Of a DNA stretch of 51,290 nucleotides, positions 27,401 through 34,013 are shown one piece after another. Positions within the stretch are counted from its first letter, which is position 1, and the number at the start of each line of letters is the position of its first letter. Source of the DNA: JBAZHE01 sp964547855 (lineage in GTDB: Bacteria; Patescibacteriota; Patescibacteriia; Patescibacteriales; WJLG01); contig CAZJPG010000008.1 in NCBI GenBank assembly GCA_964547855.1, forward strand, positions 1 through 51,290. Direction: 5' to 3'. The translations under genes and the position numbers were made by a program. Below the pieces are notes generated by a model. It ran no database searches and had not been told where the DNA came from. It saw nothing but the letters and a program-made list of their open reading frames with translations.

Positions 27401-28213
27401 TTTTCCGACATGGAAATGAGCAAGCAATTCGGCGCGATTTTCTATATCCCAGCCAGCTTCACTTCAGCTGTCTGTCCGGTCTGCGGATTTAGAAAGAGCT
27501 TTTCTTTGCCAATCGGCACAAAAGAGAAGAACAAAGAATTGGTGGAAAAATTTGACATCAATTATGACGCCGCCAAAGATAGGTTTTCTTTCAGCTGTCT
27601 TAAAAGTTCCTTTTTTAAGGATAAAGAAGACAAAAAAACCGGCGAAGACGAAGGTTTTAAAGTTTTTTCCAAGATTGCCGTTAAAGATGATATGGAATTC
27701 TATTCCGATGTTGATAGGGTAGAATACGAAAAAAGCGCCGATGGCCGCAAAATTGTCGATAAAGACATAAGACCAACAGAAATGATTAAGGCCTTGTTTG
27801 GTGCAGTAATAGACATCGATAAAGATATTTCAACCCAGATAAAAGAATCCGATCTGCCGGCCAAATTCTATGAAGACTTGTTAAAGGCAATCAATGCCAT
27901 TCTTAAAATCAGAAACACCAAAAAGGAAAAAGACGAGAACGGTGTTACGATAAAAGATGACTATCTGCAATGCCCAGCTTGTCATTTTGACACCAGAAAC
28001 ACCGATGACCTGGCTGCGCTTAAGAATAGATATAAAGGCAAGAAAGAATTTAGTTTTGATGGCGATGCCAACGGCGCTTACAATATTGCTAGAAAAGGTG
28101 CAATAATCCTTGAAAAAATCAACAAATATCAAGGTAAGTTGATAGATATGTCAAACTCTGATTTGACGGTTTATCAAGAGGAGTGGGATAAATATTTACA
28201 AGGCAACAAATAA
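24416..28213 (+). CDS. cas12a: Cas12a (Cpf1), type V-A CRISPR effector nuclease
   Basis: 1265 aa, within the 1200-1310 aa range of Cas12a. It processes its own pre-crRNA and, guided by crRNA, cuts double-stranded DNA at T-rich PAM sites. N-terminus SLYELSKTLRFELRPV-type (LYELSKTLRFELRPV, 16-30) is the family signature. RuvC residues: D849 (IGIDRGERNLAYY), E938 (VFENLNAGFKRGRF), D1217 (DGDANGAYNIARKG). Nuc-domain Arg R1166 (KIRNTKK). The pre-crRNA-processing His and Lys region precedes RuvC-I (FLHVPIILNNGAGKKYF). Bridge helix KSWQEIEKIKEIKDGY. Two Cys pairs, C1020-PV-C1023 and C1186-PA-C1189, resemble a zinc ribbon. Codon choice is more A+T-rich than gyrA or pheT. No clear Shine-Dalgarno; the start is supported by the family N-terminus. 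Confidence 0.97.
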   Translation: MDSKKDFRSFQDFTNLYELSKTLRFELRPVKFNEKGEIEWINQEEMEQVFKEIWDKDLQIHKNYKEAKKWFDKMHREFINESLLKTSISTEKLQAAENLYWSYKNDRKANDKKFKDLKKELREGIIEGFNVTANLWRENYTKTVENEKELKNINKDKNKGINFFFKDDVFNFLSKKYPEALLENKDVFNCFNKFSTYFSKFHKTRGNFYEANGTSTAIPTRIIDINLPFFLENKRKFEKFGEVLKRILPAEILKIFNLSHFNLCFNQNQINEYNVAIGLVNSAVNKSELAKQVKFKILYKQILGEDGEQESFVEIKNDEEVFPVINDFIKEAEEKNEKIKALLFDFYKDQMNGEGRYDISRIYFSKPSLNTISNRWFSRWDLVRNSLLESMGKKKTNKEIPDFISLLSLKDALSQATDSAGLKNIFRDSYREHLDMAKTAFDNFLRIYQLEFDQIFSGQDDDAGYDNNLAKLREMMGKESKYSNKKEKNEKGEEIFIQNQIIKKYADSTLAIYRMAKYFAIEKGGKPVEGYDDLDENFYDEAYYGYSQDNNIFKYYNALRDYLTKKGYKRDKVKINFDKGTLMGGWSADEKGGLQYCTAILKDDEKYFLAILKTGSAFNDKQEGISDFSGGEISLMEYEQLKSQTIFGTSYAGKYGSKWADDKLKLDGKELVKRAKEILSEYTEIYPEVKGLLAIETEDAKEFIKELNELVLYKLSFKKISKKYLADNIVNKFYLFEIYNKDFSPTKIDGSKENIHTFYFKNIFTSPKIKLSGGGEIFFRKASEQSTGERLDSKGKLVKKYRRYLSDKFFLHVPIILNNGAGKKYFKDFNAGLKGFLKDNKEVNIIGIDRGERNLAYYSVINQNGEILEQGSFNKITANGKEFDYFAKLDEMEKKRDKARKSWQEIEKIKEIKDGYISHVVYKLYELMLKHNAIIVFENLNAGFKRGRFKIEKQVYQKLELALATKLNYLALKDKKPEEQGGALNAYQLTPKVDNFSDMEMSKQFGAIFYIPASFTSAVCPVCGFRKSFSLPIGTKEKNKELVEKFDINYDAAKDRFSFSCLKSSFFKDKEDKKTGEDEGFKVFSKIAVKDDMEFYSDVDRVEYEKSADGRKIVDKDIRPTEMIKALFGAVIDIDKDISTQIKESDLPAKFYEDLLKAINAILKIRNTKKEKDENGVTIKDDYLQCPACHFDTRNTDDLAALKNRYKGKKEFSFDGDANGAYNIARKGAIILEKINKYQGKLIDMSNSDLTVYQEEWDKYLQGNK

Positions 28214-28241
28214 CCAAAAAAATTTTTAGGTCGACATTGTC

Positions 28242-28270
28242 TTGACAAAATTAGTTATCTATTGTATAAG
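28242..28270 (+). promoter_or_regulatory. Promoter of cas4-cas1-cas2
   Basis: TTGACA (28242-28247), 17-bp spacer, TATAAG (28265-28270), 29 bases after the cas12a stop. The adaptation genes can thus be transcribed independently of the effector. Confidence 0.75.
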
Positions 28271-28295
28271 GTAGCTAATTTTATTTTACAAAAAA

Positions 28296-28340
28296 ACACC
28301 CCACCACCCCCAACCCCTCCTCCGAGAGGAGGGGAATTAT
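28296..28340. repeat. G+C-rich extragenic hairpin element upstream of cas4
   Basis: CACCCCACCACCCCC followed by the perfect palindrome CCCCTCCTC-CGA-GAGGAGGGG and GAATTATT. Related in style to the element at 50395-50440. Its 3' arm supplies GAGGAGGGG 12-20 bases before the cas4 ATG. Confidence 0.55.
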
Positions 28341-28345
28341 TTTTT

Positions 28346-28909
28346 ATGGAGCAATATATTCAAATAACTAAACTGAACGACTTTGTTTTTTGTCCGCTGT
28401 CTTTGTATCTTCATGGTCTTTATGAGAAATATGATCAGAATATTTATCATGAAGAAGCGCAAACGGCTGGCAAGATTAAGCACGAGAATATAGACGAAGG
28501 CCGTTATTCCAGCCGTAAACGCTATTTGCAAGGATTGCCGGTATATTCGGAGCGCTTCAATCTTATGGGCAAGATAGATATTTACGATAAAGAGGAAAAG
28601 GTTTTAATAGAAAGAAAGAATAAAATTGATAAAATTTACGATGGCTATCGCTATCAGCTTTTTGCGCAGTTTGAGTGCATGTGGGAAATGGGATATCCGG
28701 TAGAAAAAATGTATCTCCATTCTTTGTTGGATAACAAAAGATACGAGATAAATCCGCCGGACATCGAGGACATGATTAAGTTTGTCGATATCGTGAATAG
28801 TATAAATAAGACTAATTTATATAGATTTAAAAAAGGAGCCAATCCGAAAAAATGTGATAGATGCATTTATAGAGAATTGTGCAATCAAAAATATGATGTC
28901 GCTGCCTGA
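28346..28909 (+). CDS. cas4: Cas4 exonuclease (CRISPR adaptation)
   Basis: 187 aa from the ATG at 28346. An upstream ATG at 28262 would sit on the -10 box of the promoter and add a Pro-rich stretch encoded by a repeat element, so I do not use it. RecB-like PD-(D/E)XK nuclease: GKIDIYD and LIERKNK provide Asp and Glu-x-Lys, with GYRYQLFAQ as the following Q motif. Iron-sulfur Cys set: C16 near the N-terminus, C170-x2-C173-x5-C179 near the C-terminus. With Cas1-Cas2, Cas4 trims prespacers and selects the PAM-proximal end. Overlaps the start of cas1 by about 17 bases. Confidence 0.94.
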   Translation: MEQYIQITKLNDFVFCPLSLYLHGLYEKYDQNIYHEEAQTAGKIKHENIDEGRYSSRKRYLQGLPVYSERFNLMGKIDIYDKEEKVLIERKNKIDKIYDGYRYQLFAQFECMWEMGYPVEKMYLHSLLDNKRYEINPPDIEDMIKFVDIVNSINKTNLYRFKKGANPKKCDRCIYRELCNQKYDVAA

Positions 28910-29843
28910 TTTCAATGAAAAACAAATTTTGTTCGTCTATGGGCGCAAGGAGATGGACAACAGGCTTAAATTCATCAATGAGAACATTGTGTTTTTAAGC
29001 AACGGCAAGAAAATCAATCAGTTATCTTGCCATAAAATATTTGCCGTATTCGTGGTTGGTAATTTTTCCATAACCTCGGTTCTTGTAAGAAATTGCCGTA
29101 AATATGGGATAGCTTTGTTTTTGCTAAAAAATAATTTTGAGGTTTATGCCTCAATAAATTCTTCTTTGGATGGTAATTATCTTTTAAGAGAGAGGCAATA
29201 TAGAATAAACAGGGATTTTGAGATAGCTAAGAGGATTGTTAAAAACAAGGTGTATAATCAACTTTCTTTACTGAAGGAGGTTGGAAAATTGTCTGATTTC
29301 CAAGGTTCTTGCGGTAATATTGATCGCAAAATAGATCAAGCATCGAACGAAAAGGAGCTGCTTGGTATAGAGGGCAGTGTTAGTAAGTCTTTTTTTAGCG
29401 ATTATTTTTCCGATTTGGGGTGGGTTAGGCGCATGCCTCGCACTAAATATGATATTAATAATACGGTCATGGATATCGGCTATACTTTTTTATTTAATTT
29501 TATAGACGCATTATTGAATCTTTATGGTTTTGATAATTTTAAGGGCTGTTATCATAAATTGTTCTTTCAAAGAAGGTCATTGTCTTGCGATGTGATGGAG
29601 CCATTCCGTTGTTTGATCGACAAACAAATACTTAAAGCCTTTCATCTTGGCCAAGTAAAAGAAAATGATTTTAATTTGATCGGCGGGAAATATGTTCTGT
29701 CTTGGGATAATCAGGGGCGTTACGGGAAAATGTTTTTTGATTGCCTCATGGAAAGAAAAGAGGACATCTTTCTTTTTGTAAAAGAATTTTATTATTATAT
29801 GATGAATGACGGAAGAGAGTTTCCGTTTTTCAAAATAAAATAA
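28893..29843 (+). CDS. cas1: Cas1 integrase
   Basis: 316 aa from the ATG at 28893 (or 315 from 28896); the frame runs back to 28854 inside cas4, but that overlap of 56 bases is not needed for the fold. Cas1 is the metal-dependent integrase that inserts spacers at the leader-repeat junction. Metal-binding residues: E160 (LLGIEGSVSK), H221 (GCYHKLFF), D233 (SCDVMEPFR; E236 is the alternative). N-terminal beta-domain LFVYGRKEMDN...FLSNGKKI and the all-alpha C-terminal domain are both present, so it looks complete. Confidence 0.95.
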   Translation: MMSLPDFNEKQILFVYGRKEMDNRLKFINENIVFLSNGKKINQLSCHKIFAVFVVGNFSITSVLVRNCRKYGIALFLLKNNFEVYASINSSLDGNYLLRERQYRINRDFEIAKRIVKNKVYNQLSLLKEVGKLSDFQGSCGNIDRKIDQASNEKELLGIEGSVSKSFFSDYFSDLGWVRRMPRTKYDINNTVMDIGYTFLFNFIDALLNLYGFDNFKGCYHKLFFQRRSLSCDVMEPFRCLIDKQILKAFHLGQVKENDFNLIGGKYVLSWDNQGRYGKMFFDCLMERKEDIFLFVKEFYYYMMNDGREFPFFKIK

Positions 29844-29848
29844 CGCTT

Positions 29849-30130
29849 ATGTTGATAGTCTCTTACGATTTTGAGAATGACAAAGCTAGGACACAGTTTT
29901 CAACCTATTTAAAGCAGCATGGTCGCCGCCTGCAATATTCGGTTTATGAAATAAAAAATAGTCCGAGAATCTTAAATAACCTACTTAAAGAGGTTGAATT
30001 GCGTTATAAGCCGCGCTTTACTAATTCGGATAGCGTGTTAATATATAGTATGTGCAAGGCTTGTGATGGGAAAATAATTCGTTATGGACACCCGGTAAAC
30101 GAAGAGCAAGAAGTGGTTGTTTTTGAGTAA
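29849..30130 (+). CDS. cas2: Cas2 adaptation subunit
   Basis: 93 aa, typical length. Ferredoxin-like fold starting MLIVSYDFENDKAR with the conserved Asp D7; QYSVYEIKN is the usual Q-x-SVYE strand. Bridges two Cas1 dimers in the integration complex. It begins 5 bases after cas1, and the CRISPR leader follows directly. Confidence 0.95.
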   Translation: MLIVSYDFENDKARTQFSTYLKQHGRRLQYSVYEIKNSPRILNNLLKEVELRYKPRFTNSDSVLIYSMCKACDGKIIRYGHPVNEEQEVVVFE

Positions 30131-30317
30131 TAAAAGGGACTTTGAAAATTGAATATAGGTAGAAGCCGCTGTGCTTATATTAAAGTCATAATAAGAGTTT
30201 TTTGGGCTGATAAAAATCTCCGTCTCTATTTTTTGGAGATGGCTAAAGTTAGCGGAAAGTCGTTGAATCAATTTTTGATCAATTTGCATCTTTCCGCTGA
30301 CTTTAGCAAAAAGAACT
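30131..30317 (+). promoter_or_regulatory. CRISPR leader with hairpins
   Basis: 187 bases between cas2 and the first repeat, A+T-rich. It contains TATATTAAAG (30176-30185), the exact inverted complement of the first 10 bases of the repeat; a hairpin ATCTCC/GGAGAT (30216-30240); and a large hairpin with 18-nt arms, 17 paired (30242-30259 with 30290-30307), ending 10 bases before repeat 1. No convincing -35/-10 pair was found, so the array promoter position is open. Confidence 0.65.
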
Positions 30318-31744
30318 CTTTAATATAAATATTCGATTTCTACTTTTGTAGATCAAGGAGTTTTTTCCGTTTAACGCAGTTTCTTTAATATAAATATTCG
30401 ATTTCTACTTTTGTAGATAATAATTGAACGTGCGAAAGAAGAACGATCTTTAATATAAATATTCGATTTCTACTTTTGTAGATATACCAGAAACAACGGA
30501 TTGATAATTACTTTAATATAAATATTCGATTTCTACTTTTGTAGATCTTTAGAAACAGGTTGATTATTTATTAAACTTTAATATAAATATTCGATTTCTA
30601 CTTTTGTAGATAAGGAAAGCGACAAGGTGTGTGATTTCCTTTAATATAAATATTCGATTTCTACTTTTGTAGATATTGCCTTGTTCGCCTCGTTCACTTC
30701 GACTTTAATATAAATATTCGATTTCTACTTTTGTAGATATATAATCCTACTGCTAAAAACGAAATCTTTAATATAAATATTCGATTTCTACTTTTGTAGA
30801 TTGTTTCAAGAGTGGTGTCATTTATGGCTTTAATATAAATATTCGATTTCTACTTTTGTAGATTTTATTAACACAAAAAGTGCTAAACGAACTTTAATAT
30901 AAATATTCGATTTCTACTTTTGTAGATACAAAAAAATTATACGACACATATGCAAACTTTAATATAAATATTCGATTTCTACTTTTGTAGATTCGGCGAT
31001 GGTTAAGAGGGCGATTTTATCTTTAATATAAATATTCGATTTCTACTTTTGTAGATAAGCGTGGTGTAATGAGAGACTTCTTGCTTTAATATAAATATTC
31101 GATTTCTACTTTTGTAGATTCAACAAGGAATATACAATTGAATATCTTTAATATAAATATTCGATTTCTACTTTTGTAGATACAAACGGGGACACCTACG
31201 AATATCCTTTAATATAAATATTCGATTTCTACTTTTGTAGATGATCCATGAACCGGTAAAATAGCGCCGCTTTAATATAAATATTCGATTTCTACTTTTG
31301 TAGATTAGAAAAATGGGTTACGTGTATGCTACTTTAATATAAATATTCGATTTCTACTTTTGTAGATAATGCATTTGCGGGAAAGAGATAAAACTTTAAT
31401 ATAAATATTCGATTTCTACTTTTGTAGATATTATCGTATAAAAATAAATACTTATCCTTTAATATAAATATTCGATTTCTACTTTTGTAGATCGTCGGTT
31501 TGTCCGCTTTCGCCCTTTCCTTTAATATAAATATTCGATTTCTACTTTTGTAGATTTATCGTCGTTAGCTATATATTCATCTCTTTAATATAAATATTCG
31601 ATTTCTACTTTTGTAGATATGTATTTTTATGAAGTATTTATATATCTTTAATATAAATATTCGATTTCTACTTTTGTAGATTAAGATTAGTATATCGGCG
31701 ATTATCCCCTTTAATATAAATATTCGATTTCTGCTTTTGCAGAC
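30318..31744 (+). CRISPR. Type V-A CRISPR array, 23 repeats and 22 spacers
   Basis: 36-bp repeat beginning CTTTAATATAAATATTCGAT and ending TTCTACTTTTGTAGAT. Repeats 1-22 appear identical; repeat 23 (31709-31744) is altered at its 3' end (CTGCTTTTGCAGAC). Spacers are 25-29 bp, most often 27. The repeat's 3' end forms the Cas12a crRNA pseudoknot stem UCUAC-UUUU-GUAGA, so transcription goes from cas2 to the right, each crRNA carrying the spacer on its 3' side. The degenerate repeat lies distal to the leader, as expected. Identical internal repeats suggest recent activity. Confidence 0.99.
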
Positions 31745-31799
31745 GTTGTGTGGTTAATAGGATGTGATTTTTGAATGCAGGTGACTGATTAGTCAAATA

Positions 31800-31836
31800 A
31801 AAAAAGCCTCGGACAAGTTTCCGGGGCTTTTTATTT
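31800..31836. terminator. Bidirectional terminator after the CRISPR array
   Basis: AAAGCCTCGG / CCGGGGCTTT stem with A/T tracts on both sides. Placed to end both the array transcript and the convergent HD-domain gene. Confidence 0.8.
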
Positions 31837-31845
31837 TGACAATGT

Positions 31846-32421
31846 TCAATCGATGCCAAGATCATGTTTCGTTTGGAGCAATATCCTTTTTAAGGATCTG
31901 TCCTTGATCTCTGGGCTGTAATGCTCGATAAATTCTGATGCTATCCCTGCGTGACCATATTTTTCGTATTCCGCGGCCTTTAAGATCGTTTGAATACGGT
32001 CGAGCTGTTTGGCGATCTTAGCTCTTCTGGTCTTTTGCGCTTCGTATTCGAGCCAAAGCATCATTATCGTTCCGCCCGTCTTCGGCAGTTTGGAACAAAT
32101 TTTATTCATAGCCGCTGTTTCGGCGATATGCTTTTGTTTTTTCGTCCATCTTCTCTCTTCTGGGCACTTAGGATCGGTCCGTGGATCGCCGACATTCTTA
32201 TCCGATTCCGCCCAGTCATGAATCTTCACAATTTCTTCTAGGCCATGGATGTTGAAGAGGGTTTTAGCCATTAATATCATCTCGTCCGTGTGCTGGCCGA
32301 CCGTTTCAGGATTTTTTACGCCTCTGTCGACGTAGCCAGTTCGCAGTGTCTCGTATAATTTTCTGTTTATCTCTTCAATGACAGCTTTTTCTTCTTCGGA
32401 AAAGAATAGAAGTCTTCTCAT
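31846..32421 (-). CDS. HD-domain phosphohydrolase (HD_3/YfbR-like)
   Basis: 191 aa. Motifs: RGVKNPETVGQH with H44, IHDWAES with H68-D69 and Glu, and a distal LDRIQTILKAAEYEKYG with the fourth ligand Asp. This is the pattern of the HD_3 group that includes the 5'-deoxynucleotidase YfbR (H...HD...D, followed by xxEYE). It probably removes phosphate from nucleotides with a divalent metal in the cytoplasm; substrate unknown. Own gene, convergent with the CRISPR array. It lacks Cas3 or Cas10 helicase/palm signatures, so it is not part of the CRISPR system. Confidence 0.82.
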   Translation of the reverse strand: MRRLLFFSEEEKAVIEEINRKLYETLRTGYVDRGVKNPETVGQHTDEMILMAKTLFNIHGLEEIVKIHDWAESDKNVGDPRTDPKCPEERRWTKKQKHIAETAAMNKICSKLPKTGGTIMMLWLEYEAQKTRRAKIAKQLDRIQTILKAAEYEKYGHAGIASEFIEHYSPEIKDRSLKRILLQTKHDLGID

Positions 32422-32452
32422 GAGGTTTCCTTTTTTGAGATTTTTGTCGTTT

Positions 32453-32809
32453 TCATAATTCTTTGGAAGTGATGTCGTCTATCTCTTGGTGCAGTTCCGA
32501 TTGTTCTTTTCGTCCCATTTTGAGACCGATCAAAAAAGATGATTCAGCTGCTCTTTCTATCAGCCATCTGATAAGTTCTGACATTGGATTGGCTGTGTCA
32601 GAGGCTCCGGTGATTTCTTCTAATTCTATTATCTTTTCGATCGCATTCATGGCGGCCAGACTTTTATCGGACAACGGCATTTCTATGATGACGCGATCAC
32701 CGTCTTCGAGTTCTTCCAAGTCGAGTATATTGTCATTAAGAACTGTCCTTAATGAAAAACGACCATTATTCCTGAGGATGAAAAAAGCATAACCAAAATT
32801 CGCTTTCAT
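32453..32809 (-). CDS. Small cytoplasmic protein, unknown function
   Basis: 118 aa from the ATG at 32809, which is preceded by AAAGGAG at 6-base spacing; the frame extends to 32860 without such a site. It begins MKANFGYAFFILRNNGRFSLRT and has a helix-rich C-terminal half ending in an acidic segment. The first 60 residues look beta-rich (GDRVIIEMPLSD). No signal, no known motif. 31 bases separate it from the HD gene, which could be co-transcribed. A TTGACT-17-TAAATT pair about 35 bases upstream may be its promoter. Confidence 0.65.
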   Translation of the reverse strand: MKANFGYAFFILRNNGRFSLRTVLNDNILDLEELEDGDRVIIEMPLSDKSLAAMNAIEKIIELEEITGASDTANPMSELIRWLIERAAESSFLIGLKMGRKEQSELHQEIDDITSKEL

Positions 32810-32903
32810 CGCATTCTCCTTTGTTTTTGTGAAAAGGGCATCAACGTTTGAATTTATCACTACCTAGCTTAAAAGTCAAAAAGAGTGTTTTAAATTGGTA
32901 TTG

Positions 32904-32932
32904 TTGACAATAATTTAGATTAATGGTTGTAT
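32904..32932 (+). promoter_or_regulatory. Promoter of the SPFH-like pair
   Basis: TTGACA (32904-32909) and TTGTAT (32927-32932) at 17-bp spacing; TATTAT (32930-32935) is an alternative -10 with long spacing. Confidence 0.45.
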
Positions 32933-33009
32933 TATATGAAAAGTAGCACCTTGAAAAACGTTATTTTAAGCTTTATAAAACCTTTAAATTTAAAAGGAAG
33001 GAGTTTGTT

Positions 33010-33480
33010 ATGAGTCTCAGGTGGAAAGTGCTGTCTTGGTTGGGGGGTATTATTCTTGGTGCGTTGATCATTTTTTGGATTTGGTATGGATTGTGGGTAA
33101 CCACGATCGATAACTATGAGCTTGGCTTCAGCTTCGACAGAAAGACGGGACAGATCGAGGTGATAGGTCATACGGGCTGGGTCATCAGAATGCCGATACG
33201 TTATAGTGTTCATCACGTCGACCTCCGCCCCTATCAGCTGACGATCAGTGCTAATCAGCGAGTCCTTAATGCCAAGCTGGTCGAATTCAATCCAGCCGGG
33301 CTGGAGACTTTCGTTGAATGGCATGGTCGCGATGCTGGCGACAATCTTGCAAATCTGCTGGAAATACTCAAGTGTTATGCCTTTGATAAAGCAGAAGGCA
33401 GGGATTGTCCGTTTTTGACGGTCATTCAGGACATTGCTCCGAATCAGGCAGAATTACCATCTTCGAAAGAGGAGAGGTAA
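33010..33480 (+). CDS. SPFH/prohibitin-like membrane protein, first of a pair
   Basis: 156 aa. One N-terminal transmembrane helix (VLSWLGGIILGALIIFWIWYGLWV, about 7-30), then an external or cytoplasmic domain with NYELGFSFDRKTGQIEV...GWVIRMPIRYSVHHVDLRPYQLTI. The order 'GxxxxRxTG...G-x-x-x-x-P......VDxRP' resembles the start of the SPFH/band-7 domain (VxxGxxG...PGxHxxxPxxxxVxxxDxR), but the protein ends before the long coiled coil. AAGGAAGGAG precedes the start. The paralogue follows directly (TAA then ATG). Confidence 0.7.
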   Translation: MSLRWKVLSWLGGIILGALIIFWIWYGLWVTTIDNYELGFSFDRKTGQIEVIGHTGWVIRMPIRYSVHHVDLRPYQLTISANQRVLNAKLVEFNPAGLETFVEWHGRDAGDNLANLLEILKCYAFDKAEGRDCPFLTVIQDIAPNQAELPSSKEER

Positions 33481-33954
33481 ATGAAAATATTGAAAAAGAT
33501 CCTATCTTTTTTTATTCCGGTTCTGGTAGTCTTTTTCGTTCTGTCTTTATCGTATTACCTCGGCTTCGTTAATTACATGGGGCCGACGAAGATTGGCATC
33601 GCCAGAAATAAAATCACTGGCAAAATGTGGTTGCAGGACGGTGGTGGCGTATTCATCTCTCCGCCCTGGGTATGGGTGACGCGTATCGATACGAGGCCGG
33701 TCAGGGTGTCTGTTCCTTCGTCTGGACACGGCTACAGTGCTAAATTAGTTCAGTTTGAGAAAAATGGCTGGGAAGAATTCGTGGCAGTAGAAGGTTGGCA
33801 TTTTTATTGGTGGGCGAATCGTTTTTCCATAAATTTCGGATATAAGCGGGGAGACGAGCATCGCGGCATGAAAGATATTTTGCGTGGTTACGCCTATGGC
33901 TCAAAGAAATATTCTTTCTTTAAGGTTTTAAAAGAGTATCAGGAAACTCAATAG
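33481..33954 (+). CDS. SPFH/prohibitin-like membrane protein, second of a pair
   Basis: 157 aa, paralogous to the preceding gene: N-terminal helix (ILSFFIPVLVVFFVLSLSYYLGFV), then GPTKIGIARNKITGKMW...GGVFISPPWVWVTRIDTRPVRVSV, where the 'G...NKITGK...G..I.PPW....DTRPV' order matches its neighbour's 'G...DRKTGQ...G..I.MPI....DLRPY'. AGAGGAGAGG precedes the start. Both genes probably encode a hetero-oligomeric membrane complex; a scaffold role is inferred from the family only. Terminator follows. Confidence 0.7.
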   Translation: MKILKKILSFFIPVLVVFFVLSLSYYLGFVNYMGPTKIGIARNKITGKMWLQDGGGVFISPPWVWVTRIDTRPVRVSVPSSGHGYSAKLVQFEKNGWEEFVAVEGWHFYWWANRFSINFGYKRGDEHRGMKDILRGYAYGSKKYSFFKVLKEYQETQ

Positions 33955-33975
33955 CGTTTTAAAAAACAAGAAACA

Positions 33976-34010
33976 AAAACCTCCTGCGTATTAAGCAGGA
34001 GGTTTTTTAT
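33976..34010. terminator. Bidirectional intrinsic terminator
   Basis: A 12-bp stem AAAACCTCCTGC / GCAGGAGGTTTT, 7-nt loop, T run; ends the SPFH-like pair and, on the other strand, the convergent topA. Confidence 0.85.
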
Positions 34011-34013
34011 TTT

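Noticed and set aside
28262..28345. Upstream ATG that would lengthen Cas4 by 28 residues
   Set aside because: The ATG overlaps the promoter -10 box, and the added residues (Pro-rich) come from the repeat element; the Cas4 fold starts at MEQYIQITKLNDF.
30131..30317. tracrRNA or scoutRNA in the CRISPR leader
   Set aside because: Cas12a needs neither, and the only repeat-complementary stretch is 10 bases in the 5' part of the repeat that is removed during processing.
31846..32421. HD-domain gene next to the CRISPR array as a Cas nuclease
   Set aside because: The motif order fits the YfbR/HD_3 nucleotidase group; there is no helicase or palm domain, and the gene runs convergently to the array behind a bidirectional terminator.
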